Shown in pieces: positions 19,209-27,306 of a stretch of DNA of 64,000 bases. The position numbers and the translations under genes are program-made. The stretch lies in contig BNTW01000002.1 in NCBI GenBank assembly GCA_025996895.1, positions 1 to 64,000 on the forward strand, written 5' to 3'. Below the pieces are notes generated by a model, which saw only the letters and a list, made by a program, of their open reading frames with translations, did no database searches and was not told the origin of the DNA. This DNA comes from Bacteroidia bacterium (GTDB lineage: Bacteria; Bacteroidota; Bacteroidia; Bacteroidales; Azobacteroidaceae). Numbering within the stretch: the stretch's first letter is position 1; each line of letters opens with the position of its first letter.

Positions 19209-20774
19209 TTATCTTACGCTCTCCGCAATAATCTTCCGCACCGCCGCCACCAGCCTGTCAATCTCTTCAATTGTGTTATAAAACGCAAACGAAGGTCTGA
19301 CGCTTGCCTCTACGCCCAAACGGCGGAGAGCAGGTTGTGCGCAGTGATGTCCGGCACGGAGGGCGATGCCTTCGCCGTCAAGCAGTTTGCCCACTTCGGG
19401 CGTGGGAATGTTCGGAATGATGAACGACACCACGCTCACGCGGTTGCGCGGATTGCCGATGAGGCGAACGCCGTCTATTTTGCCGAGTTCCGTGCGGGCG
19501 TATTCGGTGAGGTAATGTTCGTACTTTTCGATGTTGTGAATGCCCACGCGCGAAACATAATCAAGCGCCGCGCCCAGCCCGATGGCATCGGCAACGTTGG
19601 GCGTGCCTGCCTCAAACTTGGCGGGCGGCGCGTTGAACAGCGTTTCTTCAAAGGTTACATCTTTTATCATATTGCCGCCGCCCTGCCAGTGCGGAATGAT
19701 GTCGAGCAGTTCCTTTTTGCCATAGACCACGCCGATGCCGGTGGGCGCGTAGATTTTATGCCCCGAGAAGACGAAGAAATCCACGTCTAAATCCTGCACA
19801 TCAACGGCAGTGTGGGCGATGGACTGCGCACCGTCTATCAGCACCCGCGCACCGTAACGTTTCGCCATATCAATCATCGTTTTGGCGGGCGAAATCGTGC
19901 CGAAAGTGTTATTTACCTGTCCGAAAGACACGATTTTGGTACGCGGCGTGAGCAGCCGCTCGTATTCTTCGAGGATAATTTCGCCACGGTCGTTTATCGG
20001 AATGACCTTTAAATGTGCGTTGCGCTCTTTTGCCAACTGCTGCCAAGGCACGATGTTGGCGTGATGGTCGAGGTTGGAAACAATGATTTCATCGCCCGGG
20101 TTGATAAATTTCCGACCATAAGTTTGCGTAACCAAATTGATGCCTTCGGTCGTTCCGCGCACAAAAACGATATTGTCCGTAGAGGGCGCGTTGATGAATT
20201 TCTGCACTTTCTCGCGTGCGCCCTCGTAGCCGTCTGTGGAACGCGCCGCGAGGGTGTGCGAGGCGCGGTGAATGTTGGAATTGTCGTTCTCGTAATATTT
20301 CACCAATGCCTCAATCACTTGACGCGGTTTTTGCGTAGTGGCGGCGTTGTCAAACCACACGAGGTCTTTTCCGTGAACTTGCTGATGCAGTATCGGAAAA
20401 TCTTTACGGATAGCCTGCACGTCAAAGGTTTCGCGCCCGTTGTAAGTTATCGGCTGGTCGCGCTGAAAAGAGTAGGGCGAATACTGCGTGTCGGCAAACT
20501 CGTGCAACGCGCCGTTGTGCAGGGCTTTTTCTTCCGATGCTTTGGTGCTTGGCACGGGTAAATCGTCAGGGAAAAACAAGCCCGCCAATTCACCAACCTC
20601 TTTAAAAGGCGTGTCATAATGCGTTTGAGGCGGTATGCCCTCCGTCAGCAGACAATGCCGGTCTTCTGCACCGGTCAGTTGCCTGAAACTGTCGAAAACA
20701 CTGCTCAAATCTACGTCATCGGGCGTAAATTCCGCTACTTGACCTCGAATATTATTATTAAATATTTCCGTCAT
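19209..20774 (-). CDS. Cysteine desulfurase with N-terminal encapsulin-cargo extension
   Basis: Group II cysteine desulfurase (PLP lysine in FSGHKIYAPTGIG; catalytic Cys at residue 478 in RAGHHCAQP) preceded by about 115 residues that are low in predicted fold, acidic and Pro/Thr-rich, which SufS proteins lack. In characterised family 2 encapsulin systems the cargo desulfurase carries a comparable disordered N-terminal targeting region. The ATG overlaps the stop of the shell gene upstream (ATGA), a tight shell-cargo coupling. It is the last gene of the sulfur operon. It should release sulfur from cysteine inside the shell. Confidence 0.88.
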   Translation of the reverse strand: MTEIFNNNIRGQVAEFTPDDVDLSSVFDSFRQLTGAEDRHCLLTEGIPPQTHYDTPFKEVGELAGLFFPDDLPVPSTKASEEKALHNGALHEFADTQYSPYSFQRDQPITYNGRETFDVQAIRKDFPILHQQVHGKDLVWFDNAATTQKPRQVIEALVKYYENDNSNIHRASHTLAARSTDGYEGAREKVQKFINAPSTDNIVFVRGTTEGINLVTQTYGRKFINPGDEIIVSNLDHHANIVPWQQLAKERNAHLKVIPINDRGEIILEEYERLLTPRTKIVSFGQVNNTFGTISPAKTMIDMAKRYGARVLIDGAQSIAHTAVDVQDLDVDFFVFSGHKIYAPTGIGVVYGKKELLDIIPHWQGGGNMIKDVTFEETLFNAPPAKFEAGTPNVADAIGLGAALDYVSRVGIHNIEKYEHYLTEYARTELGKIDGVRLIGNPRNRVSVVSFIIPNIPTPEVGKLLDGEGIALRAGHHCAQPALRRLGVEASVRPSFAFYNTIEEIDRLVAAVRKIIAESVR

Positions 20775-22210
20775 TTCAAAGTCGTTTTCCGGTTGTTATA
20801 ATCGTGATAATAACCCACTTCCACGTTTTCGAGTACGGCAATCGCGTCATCGGTCAATGAGGCAAGCGAGAAATATTTGGTAAGCAAATAACTTGCTACG
20901 CCGAATTTGTCCAAGCCCATCAATCGTGCGGAGAGGCTCGGCGCAATTTCGCCCGGAATGCCTGCTTGATGCAAGCCTACAACGCCCTGTTCCTCTTCGC
21001 CGGTGCGCACGAGGATAATGCTTGTTGTTCCCACGCCGCGATTGGTCAGGTATTGCCCTTCGATTTCCACTTTGTCGCTCGGAATGATGGGTACGCCGCG
21101 CCAAGTGATGACAGGAACGCCAAACACATTGGTCGTAACGGGCGGTACGCCACGCCATGTACATTCGCGCTCGAAAGCGGCGATAGCACGCGGGTTTGCC
21201 AAGAAAAACGCGGGTTTTTTCCATACCAGCGACAGCAGTTCATCAAGGTCGTCAGGCGTGGGCGCACCGTAGCGCGGACTGATGCGGTAACCCGGCTCTA
21301 CGCTTGCCAGCAAACCGAAATTTTTGTTGTTTATCAGTTCCCACTCTTGGCGTTCTTTCACGCTTTCGATGCTCAGGCGCATCTGTTGTTCGAGTTGGTT
21401 GTAGGGATTGTTGTACAAATCCGTTACGCGGGTATGTACGCGCACCACCGTTTGCAGCGTGTTGAGCGGATATTCGCGCGGTTCTTCTTCGTAGTCGATG
21501 TAAGTTTCGGGGATAACGTTGTCTTCCTCGTGTCCCGAGGCGAGGTCGATGTGCTTTTCGCCGTGCGCATTCACGGTAGCGCGGAGGCGGAGGTGTTCAT
21601 CAACGGCTTTTTGGAACTGCTCGCGGAAGTTCGGAATTGCCTTGATGATTTCTTCCAACTCATTGCTGTTCAGCGTAAAGAATACGGCGGGCGTGATTGC
21701 CTTAACCGTAACGGAAGAGGGTTTGTCGGACAGCAAATCCGCCTCACCGAAATATTCGCCTTCGCTGAGAATAGCGATGCGGAGGTCTTCGCCGTGCGTG
21801 CCTTTGCTCGAAATTTCCACCTGTCCCTGTGCCACGATGAAGAATTTTTGCGCGTCTTTGCTTTCTTCAATCAGGTTTTTGCCGAGTTCGATGTTTTCCA
21901 CCTGAAACTTTTTCGCGAGGCGATTGACAATTTCCACGTCAATATGCGCAAAAAGCGGGATACGGCGGAAACTTTCGATGTTGAACGAAGGAACGCCATC
22001 GTAGAATTTCACATCAATGCGTTCGGCTTTTTTCAACTCTACTTTGGTGCGGTTCACGCGGTAAGTACCCGAATCGACCTGCACCCAAGGCAGCAGTTTC
22101 AATAATAAACGCGGGGAAATTGACCCCATCTGCGGGGCGGTTTTGGTGGTGGTTGCCAACTGTTTGGCGGTTGCAGTGGTGATACTGCGCTGTAAATCGT
22201 TTTGTGCCAT
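20771..22210 (-). CDS. Family 2 encapsulin shell protein with cyclic-nucleotide-binding-type domain (2B-like)
   Basis: HK97-fold nanocompartment shell protein, 479 residues. An N-terminal arm (residues 1-80) is followed by a CAP_ED-type domain (about 81-205, with a cassette FGEADLLSDKPSSVTV) and then the family 2 capsid part (for example PYNQLEQQMRLSIESVKERQ, YGAPTPDDLDELLSLVWKKP, CTWRGVPPV). Family 2 shells with this extra domain are classed 2B; those without are 2A. The Arg that contacts the cyclic phosphate in CRP-type cassettes appears replaced by Ser here, so nucleotide binding is uncertain. The cargo desulfurase gene follows directly. Confidence 0.88.
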   Translation of the reverse strand: MAQNDLQRSITTATAKQLATTTKTAPQMGSISPRLLLKLLPWVQVDSGTYRVNRTKVELKKAERIDVKFYDGVPSFNIESFRRIPLFAHIDVEIVNRLAKKFQVENIELGKNLIEESKDAQKFFIVAQGQVEISSKGTHGEDLRIAILSEGEYFGEADLLSDKPSSVTVKAITPAVFFTLNSNELEEIIKAIPNFREQFQKAVDEHLRLRATVNAHGEKHIDLASGHEEDNVIPETYIDYEEEPREYPLNTLQTVVRVHTRVTDLYNNPYNQLEQQMRLSIESVKERQEWELINNKNFGLLASVEPGYRISPRYGAPTPDDLDELLSLVWKKPAFFLANPRAIAAFERECTWRGVPPVTTNVFGVPVITWRGVPIIPSDKVEIEGQYLTNRGVGTTSIILVRTGEEEQGVVGLHQAGIPGEIAPSLSARLMGLDKFGVASYLLTKYFSLASLTDDAIAVLENVEVGYYHDYNNRKTTLK

Positions 22211-22231
22211 AATTTTTCTCTTTTAAATTTA

Positions 22232-23632
22232 TTATTTTGTTTGAATTTTTATCCATTCGGTAATTTCGTTCAAAGCGACAGGCGAAAAAGTTTGCTCTAT
22301 CGTTGCGTATTCAGTCGGCAAACCGGTTTCAGCTTCTTGAAACAAATGATTTAAGCCCGGCAATTCTTTTATCGTAACTTTTTTATTGCCGCCTTTTTGC
22401 AATGCGGATTTTATTGCCTCTAAATTTATTTTTGCCGGAACCTGTAAATCTTTATCGCCATTGATTGCCAAAACAGGGCATTTTACTTTTTCCAATGCCG
22501 GCGCGGGATTGTATTTGATGAAATACTGCATCCAAGGAGTGTAAATCCGACTTACCGCCATATTGACCAAATCATTTTCGGTCACACCTTCCGGTATCCC
22601 TGCTCGCGGAATATCTTGAGCTACTTGCTTAAAATAGGTAATTAAGTCTTTTTGCAGTTCCACTTGTTGGGTGGACTGAATGATAATTTCAAATGCTCCT
22701 TGATTGACCTTTTGGGCTTTTTGCCAATCTGCTTCGTCTAATCCGGATGCTTTGGCTATCAATTCCTGCTGTAGCAAAAGAAGTTGCTCGCCTGGAATGC
22801 CTACACCTGCCAACAAGACTATAAATGCCACCTCTTTGGAACGCGCGGCAACCATGGGGGCTATCATTCCACCCTCGCTATGCCCGACTAATCCGATTTT
22901 TTTTTGGTAAACTTCTTTCCGCGTTTGCAGATATTTCACGGCTGATTCCACATCTTTTGAAAAATCGAGACTTGTTGCTATCTGAAAATTACCGGTCGAT
23001 TTAGCCGTTCCTCTGTCGTCGAAACGCAACACGGCAATGCCATTCTTCGTCAGATAATCCGCCAAAACAAGGAAGGGTTTATGCCCCATCAGTTCCTCAT
23101 CCCGGTTTTGTGCTCCGCTACCACTAATTAAAACAACTGCGGGAAATGTACCGTTTGTTCTGGGATAAGTGAATGTTCCCGCTAATGTCACGCCGTCCAT
23201 TGGGTTGTCAAAAACAACTTCTTCTTCGTTGTAGGGATAGGGTTTCACCGGCTCTTGCGGACGGATAAGCGGCTCTTTTTCAATCGTTGCTCGCGATAAA
23301 TTCAGCGGAAAAGATTGTCCCATTTGCTTGAAAGTACCTGTAATAATCGTGTCATTTTCCAAAGTGCCCTCATATCCGGCTCCGATACTTGCTACAGCAA
23401 TTTTTAATACCAAATTTTCAAAATTCGCAGAAGTTGTCGGAATGTCTTTTGCGCCTTGGTCAGGACTATCCAACGTAGCACTATATCCGGTATCGGTTTT
23501 CGTGATATGAAACACCAAACGCAATTGCATTCCCTGTACTTTCAAAACGCCATTCCATTGTCCTGTAATATCTTGTGCTAATACTATTACAGATAGTAAA
23601 CATGCCAAAAGTGTTGCTGCTGTTTTTTTCAA
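22232..23632 (-). CDS. Exported alpha/beta hydrolase
   Basis: A 466-residue protein with a signal peptide (cleavage after about residue 19, VLAQD). An N-terminal beta-rich domain of about 130 residues precedes an alpha/beta-hydrolase domain with the nucleophile elbow VGHSEGG, the upstream SGSGAQNRDE and a catalytic His in GLNHLF. It is related to the S9-like and acyl hydrolases common in Bacteroidetes. It lies inside the sulfur operon, overlapping the JAMM gene by four bases, but a periplasmic hydrolase has no obvious sulfur role. It may be a passenger. Confidence 0.8.
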   Translation of the reverse strand: MKKTAATLLACLLSVIVLAQDITGQWNGVLKVQGMQLRLVFHITKTDTGYSATLDSPDQGAKDIPTTSANFENLVLKIAVASIGAGYEGTLENDTIITGTFKQMGQSFPLNLSRATIEKEPLIRPQEPVKPYPYNEEEVVFDNPMDGVTLAGTFTYPRTNGTFPAVVLISGSGAQNRDEELMGHKPFLVLADYLTKNGIAVLRFDDRGTAKSTGNFQIATSLDFSKDVESAVKYLQTRKEVYQKKIGLVGHSEGGMIAPMVAARSKEVAFIVLLAGVGIPGEQLLLLQQELIAKASGLDEADWQKAQKVNQGAFEIIIQSTQQVELQKDLITYFKQVAQDIPRAGIPEGVTENDLVNMAVSRIYTPWMQYFIKYNPAPALEKVKCPVLAINGDKDLQVPAKINLEAIKSALQKGGNKKVTIKELPGLNHLFQEAETGLPTEYATIEQTFSPVALNEITEWIKIQTK

Positions 23633-24027
23633 ATTATTTCTATTTCAATTTGTTTTACAATTCCATTTTTTATTTCAAACGCCTTTATCACAGGCTTTTC
23701 TCTATCCTGCAAAGAAAGAATGAGATAAAGTATATTCGGGTCATAGGCAAGCCGAATATCTTCCTCTGAGGGGCGCGAGGGCGTTTCGGGGTGGCTGTGG
23801 TAGTTGGCAATAATTTGCCTGCCTGCCGCTCGCGCCTCACGAAGCACGGCAAACTGCTCTTTCGGGTCAAACGAAAAATGTTCGTTGCTTTGGTCAATGT
23901 TCGTCAGCGGATATTGCCGGAACACCTCATCGCCCGCGCCCACCAGTAGCCCGCACGCCTCATTCGGCAACTCTGCACGCGCCTGCGCAATGATGCCGTC
24001 AATGATATGTTGCGGTATGCGTATCAT
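23629..24027 (-). CDS. JAMM/Mov34 (M67) metallopeptidase, Mec+-like
   Basis: Small stand-alone JAMM protease (132 residues). The zinc site is complete: Glu23, the H-S-H-P motif with His77 and His79, then Ser87 and Asp90. The relatives Mec+ (Mycobacterium) and QbsD (Pseudomonas) act on ThiS/MoaD-like carriers, releasing cysteine from a CysO-cysteine adduct or trimming residues after the C-terminal Gly-Gly. With a carrier, an activating enzyme and a cysteine synthase in the same operon, a similar role is the best inference. It overlaps tusA-like and hydrolase genes by four bases each. Confidence 0.88.
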   Translation of the reverse strand: MIRIPQHIIDGIIAQARAELPNEACGLLVGAGDEVFRQYPLTNIDQSNEHFSFDPKEQFAVLREARAAGRQIIANYHSHPETPSRPSEEDIRLAYDPNILYLILSLQDREKPVIKAFEIKNGIVKQIEIEII

Positions 24028-24251
24028 TTTTGAATTTCTACATTATATACGCCTTTAGTTTCTGTTTCCGTAACAGAAAGCACATTGAAGCCCTGCTCTC
24101 TTGCCGAGCGCGGAACGTTTTCGAGCGGCTCGCCTTCAAGCAATTTTACCTGCAATACATCGCCCTTTTGCAGTTTGTTCAGTTCGATTTTCGTTTTTAC
24201 AAAAGTCATCGGGCAATGGTCTTTTGTTACGTCCAAATTGTAAGTTGCCAT
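24024..24251 (-). CDS. TusA-family sulfur carrier
   Basis: A 75-residue SirA/TusA-fold protein with the family Cys at residue 13 in the motif C-P-M-T (the second Pro of CPxP is Thr, as in many Bacteroidetes and Aquificae members). TusA-type proteins hold a persulfide and pass it on, often with DsrE-type partners. A DsrE-like gene two genes upstream supports a persulfide relay. It overlaps the JAMM gene by four bases. Confidence 0.9.
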   Translation of the reverse strand: MATYNLDVTKDHCPMTFVKTKIELNKLQKGDVLQVKLLEGEPLENVPRSAREQGFNVLSVTETETKGVYNVEIQK

Positions 24252-24265
24252 AATGTTTATGATTT

Positions 24266-24667
24266 TTAGTCTATTATTATTTGATGATAAACTGTTGCTT
24301 TTAACGGTTGATGTTGAATATCAAGATTCATAAATTTTGTTTCGCCGCCATTCAGTTGAAAAGTTACATATATTTCGCTCATAGGCGGGTTTGTAAAAAT
24401 ACACTCAAAACAAACAAGTTTTGCCTCTGCCACGCAACTTTTTTCTTTCAAAGCATTGGTTAATTTAACCAATTTGATAGAATCAGTTAAATTATTGTCC
24501 AACGAATTTAGATAATCATTGATAATAGGAATTGTGCCATCAACGCTTTCATTGCTTACATAAGAACAAAAATCATTGCTGATTTTCTGTTCTTTATCGT
24601 GTTCTTCGCAAGACAATAAAGCAATGCTTAACAATAAAACAACAATAATGATTGATGTTTTTTTCAT
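24266..24667 (-). CDS. Hypothetical lipoprotein
   Basis: A 133-residue protein with a lipoprotein signal peptide (hydrophobic stretch then L-L-S-C, Cys20). Four further Cys residues (34, 78, 85 and 88; the last three in a C-x6-C-x2-C arrangement) could form disulfides in the periplasm. No family recognised. It sits between the TusA-like and DsrE-like genes, so it is part of the sulfur operon, but its role cannot be stated. Confidence 0.65.
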   Translation of the reverse strand: MKKTSIIIVVLLLSIALLSCEEHDKEQKISNDFCSYVSNESVDGTIPIINDYLNSLDNNLTDSIKLVKLTNALKEKSCVAEAKLVCFECIFTNPPMSEIYVTFQLNGGETKFMNLDIQHQPLKATVYHQIIID

Positions 24668-24680
24668 AATGCTGCTATTC

Positions 24681-25157
24681 TTAAATAAACAACGTCTGTC
24701 CGCCTTCGGATAATTTCAAAAACGATGCCACGCCCAAAACGTCTTTGACTTCCGGAATAAAATCTTCTTTTTTCAATCCGAGTATGTGCATGGCCATTTC
24801 GCAAGCATAAAAATTAATGCCCAGAACTTTGGCTGCTTCCACCAATTCTTCCAAAGTGGCCACATTATTTTTCCGCATCAAATACCGGAAAATTTTCGGA
24901 CCTATGCCACAAAAGTTAAATCGGGTGGTGGGAGATGCTTTCAATCCGCCCATCATAACGCCGAATACTTTGGTCAACCAATTGGACCCGAGTGGAGAGC
25001 GACCTTGTTTGATTTTGAGCGCGTCTAATCCCCAGAAGGTGAAAAAGATATTTACTTCATATCCGACCGCTGCCGCACCGGTTGCCAGCGTGAAAACGGC
25101 TGTCAGTTTATCAAAATCGCCACTAAATGCGATGATGGAAAGTTTTTTTGTAGTCAT
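24681..25157 (-). CDS. DsrE/DsrF-like sulfur-transfer protein
   Basis: A 158-residue DsrE2-type protein with the conserved Cys at residue 119 in YACEMAMHILGL and another at 83. Members of this family accept and pass on persulfide sulfur, typically with TusA and rhodanese partners. Hydrophobic helices near residues 21-43 are typical. It lies 15 bases downstream of the E1-like gene. Confidence 0.88.
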   Translation of the reverse strand: MTTKKLSIIAFSGDFDKLTAVFTLATGAAAVGYEVNIFFTFWGLDALKIKQGRSPLGSNWLTKVFGVMMGGLKASPTTRFNFCGIGPKIFRYLMRKNNVATLEELVEAAKVLGINFYACEMAMHILGLKKEDFIPEVKDVLGVASFLKLSEGGQTLFI

Positions 25158-25172
25158 ATTATTTTAATATTG

Positions 25173-25982
25173 TTATTTTTTACTTTTAAACTCGCATGCT
25201 GCTTGTTCGTAATCCACTAATTCCGTAACAGTGGGATTTGCACCGCACACCGGACATTTCTCGGAACGGCGTATATTGATCGTGCGGAAATTCATCGTTT
25301 TTGCATTGAAAGACAACAGCCGGTTTGTCAATAAATCGCCTACGCCTGTCAGATATTTCAGCGTTTCGGCTGCTTGAATGGTGCCGAGCATTCCCGCAAT
25401 AGCCCCAAGTACGCCCGCTTGCGAACAAGTCGGCACAGCATTTGGTGGGGGCGGTGCGTTGAACAGGCAACGATAGCAAGCATTGCCGGGCGTATGCGTA
25501 AAAGTTTGTCCGTCAAAGCGCAGAATACCGCCGTGCGAAAACGGTTTGCCCGCCATCACGCAAGCATCGTTTATCAGAAATTTCACAGGAAAATTGTCCG
25601 TGCCATCAACGATAAAATCGTAATCTTTAATAATTTCCAAAGCGTTTTCGGAAGTGAAAAGCGTTTGGTAAGTAATCACTTTCACATCAGGGTTGAGCAA
25701 ATTGATTTTCTCTTTGGCGGACAGCACTTTGGGCTTATCCACATCAGGCGTAAAGTGGATAATCTGCCGTTGCAGGTTGCTCAAATCCACCACATCGCCG
25801 TCAATAATGCCGATGGTGCCGACACCCGCCGCCGCCAAATACAGCGCAACCGGCGCACCCAAACCGCCCGCACCAATAACCAGCACTTTGCCGTTACTGA
25901 TGCGCTCTTGTCCTTCTACGCCTACATCTTGCAAAAGAATGTGGCGGCTGTATCTGAGTATTTGTTCTTCTGTAAAATCCAC
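25173..25982 (-). CDS. E1-like sulfur-carrier adenylyltransferase (HesA/MoeB/ThiF family)
   Basis: Activates the C-terminal glycine of a ThiS/MoaD-like carrier by adenylation. Seen: the nucleotide-binding G-A-G-G-L-G at residues 38-42, the D-x-x-x-L-S-N-L-Q-R-Q segment, zinc pairs C169/C172 and C243/C246, and the likely catalytic Cys186 in VPTCSQ. No C-terminal rhodanese domain, so the sulfur must come from another protein, plausibly the DsrE/TusA or desulfurase partners. The start codon is GTG at 25982, two bases after the carrier gene stop. Confidence 0.92.
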   Translation of the reverse strand: MDFTEEQILRYSRHILLQDVGVEGQERISNGKVLVIGAGGLGAPVALYLAAAGVGTIGIIDGDVVDLSNLQRQIIHFTPDVDKPKVLSAKEKINLLNPDVKVITYQTLFTSENALEIIKDYDFIVDGTDNFPVKFLINDACVMAGKPFSHGGILRFDGQTFTHTPGNACYRCLFNAPPPPNAVPTCSQAGVLGAIAGMLGTIQAAETLKYLTGVGDLLTNRLLSFNAKTMNFRTINIRRSEKCPVCGANPTVTELVDYEQAACEFKSKK

Positions 25983-25984
25983 AA

Positions 25985-26230
25985 CTAAAAATTCGTAATT
26001 TGTAATTTGTAATTCGTAATTTTTTGTCCGCCTCCCATAAAATACAGAAAATCAATCTCATCGCCATCTTTTACTTTGGTCGTTTCGTAATTTTCTTTAT
26101 ACACAAATTCGCCGTTCAACTGAACGGAAACCATATCGGGCTGCGAAACATTGTTTTGTACGAGCAATTCGGCTACGGTAAGATTTTCCGCTACCTTTTG
26201 CGTTTCGCCGTTTATTTTTATTATTGCCAT
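25985..26230 (-). CDS. ThiS/MoaD-like sulfur carrier with repeat-derived C-terminal tail
   Basis: Ubiquitin-fold sulfur carrier (81 residues) with the family pattern K-I-N-G-E at the start and D-G-D-E-I-D-F before the C-terminal glycines at 66-68. Such carriers must end in an exposed Gly-Gly that becomes a thiocarboxylate. Here 13 more residues follow (69-81), encoded by a block of four heptamer repeats (25994-26021). Either the JAMM protease of the same operon removes the tail, or the carrier is inactive. Placement between cysK and the E1-like gene points to a CysO-like role in cysteine synthesis; a thiamine role (ThiS) is the alternative. Confidence 0.87.
   Translation of the reverse strand: MAIIKINGETQKVAENLTVAELLVQNNVSQPDMVSVQLNGEFVYKENYETTKVKDGDEIDFLYFMGGGQKITNYKLQITNF
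25994..26021 (-). repeat. Heptamer array (4 units) at the 3' end of the carrier gene
   Basis: Four contiguous 7-base units, CGTAATT or TGTAATT on the plus strand (AATTACG/AATTACA on the coding strand). The same heptamer occurs four times at 61651 in ileS. It is translated as most of the carrier tail after the Gly-Gly. Confidence 0.88.
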
Positions 26231-26233
26231 AAT

Positions 26234-27169
26234 TTAATCAAAATTATAAAGTGGTGTTGATAAATATCTTTCTCCTGTATCGGGCAAAATGGCGACAATC
26301 GTTTTACCCTTGTTTTCCACGCGTTTAGCAATCTGAATAGCAGCAAAGGCGGCCGCGCCCGATGACACGCCGACCAAAAGTCCTTCGGTGCGAGCGAGTT
26401 GACGACTTGTTTCAAATGCCTCTTCGTTTTTCACTTTGAAAATCTCATCAACGATTTTCGGGTTAAACACTTTGGGTATAAAGCCCGCGCCGATGCCCTG
26501 AATTTTGTGCGGTCCCGGTTTGCCGCCGCTCAAAACAGGCGAGTCAAACGGCTCAACAGCAATGACTTTAATATTGGGATTGTACTTTTTCAGCACTTCG
26601 CCCGCGCCGGTAATGGTGCCGCCGGTGCCGACTGCCGAAATGAAAATATCGACTTTTCCGTCAGTGTCGCGCCAAATTTCTTCGGCGGTGCTGCTGCGGT
26701 GGGCTTGTGGATTTGCCGGATTTTGAAACTGCTGCGGTATAAACGAATCCGGATATTGCTTTTGAAGTTCTTCCGCCTTGCGAATAGCACCGCTCATACC
26801 CTCAAAACCGGGCGTGAGAACGACTTCCGCACCCAAAGCTTGTAAGAGGCTGCGCCGTTCCACACTCATTGTGTCGGGCATGGCAAGAATCAGTTTATAA
26901 CCTTTTGCCGCCGCTACGAAAGCGAGTGCAAGACCGGTATTTCCGCTCGTCGGCTCAATAATAATTGTGCGCGGCGTAAGAAGCCCGCGTTCTTCGGCGT
27001 CTTCAACCAAAGCCAGACCAATCCTGTCCTTCACGCTACGTGCGGGATTCAGGTATTCGAGTTTGACAATGACTTTTGCCCTCAACCGGTTGATTTTCTC
27101 TATCTTATTCAATTCGAGCAGGGGCGTGTTGCCGATTAGTTCCGTCAGTTTTTTTGCTATTTTAGCCAT
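26234..27169 (-). CDS. cysK: Cysteine synthase (O-acetylserine sulfhydrylase family)
   Basis: PLP enzyme that makes cysteine from O-acetylserine (or O-phosphoserine) and a sulfur donor. PLP lysine 47 in P-A-R-S-V-K-D-R, the phosphate loop TSGNTG and the GTGGTITG motif are present; 311 residues. It is the first gene of the sulfur operon and starts four bases before the carrier start, suggesting that it may take sulfur from the carrier thiocarboxylate, as mycobacterial CysM does from CysO. Sequence alone cannot separate sulfide use from carrier use. Confidence 0.9.
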   Translation of the reverse strand: MAKIAKKLTELIGNTPLLELNKIEKINRLRAKVIVKLEYLNPARSVKDRIGLALVEDAEERGLLTPRTIIIEPTSGNTGLALAFVAAAKGYKLILAMPDTMSVERRSLLQALGAEVVLTPGFEGMSGAIRKAEELQKQYPDSFIPQQFQNPANPQAHRSSTAEEIWRDTDGKVDIFISAVGTGGTITGAGEVLKKYNPNIKVIAVEPFDSPVLSGGKPGPHKIQGIGAGFIPKVFNPKIVDEIFKVKNEEAFETSRQLARTEGLLVGVSSGAAAFAAIQIAKRVENKGKTIVAILPDTGERYLSTPLYNFD

Positions 27170-27193
27170 AACTTTGTAAGAAGTTTTAAAATG

Positions 27194-27224
27194 TAAAGTT
27201 AAAAATAAAATAATTAATATACAA
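27194..27224 (-). promoter_or_regulatory. Possible promoter of the sulfur operon
   Basis: On the minus strand a TTG (27224-27222) is followed after about 20 bases by TAACTTTA (27201-27194), one mismatch from TAnnTTTG, in the divergent gap between cysK and rfbC. Confidence 0.35.
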
Positions 27225-27276
27225 TACCTGATTGATGGTATTTTTCTTCCTGTGAGGTAAATTCAAAAATTATATG

Positions 27277-27284
27277 TAATTTTG
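27277..27284 (+). promoter_or_regulatory. Possible -7 element (TAATTTTG) for the rfb operon
   Basis: Matches TAnnTTTG 22 bases before rfbC; -33 not clear. Confidence 0.35.
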
Positions 27285-27306
27285 TGTCGTTGTATTTGTA
27301 ATATAT

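Noticed and set aside
20966-22105. A long open frame of 379 codons on the plus strand opposite the encapsulin gene
   Set aside because: It mirrors codon bias of the real gene on the other strand, matches no family and has no start context.
26234-27169. A dedicated CysM (carrier-dependent) assignment for the cysteine synthase
   Set aside because: The operon suggests it, but residues that separate carrier use from sulfide use cannot be judged without alignment.
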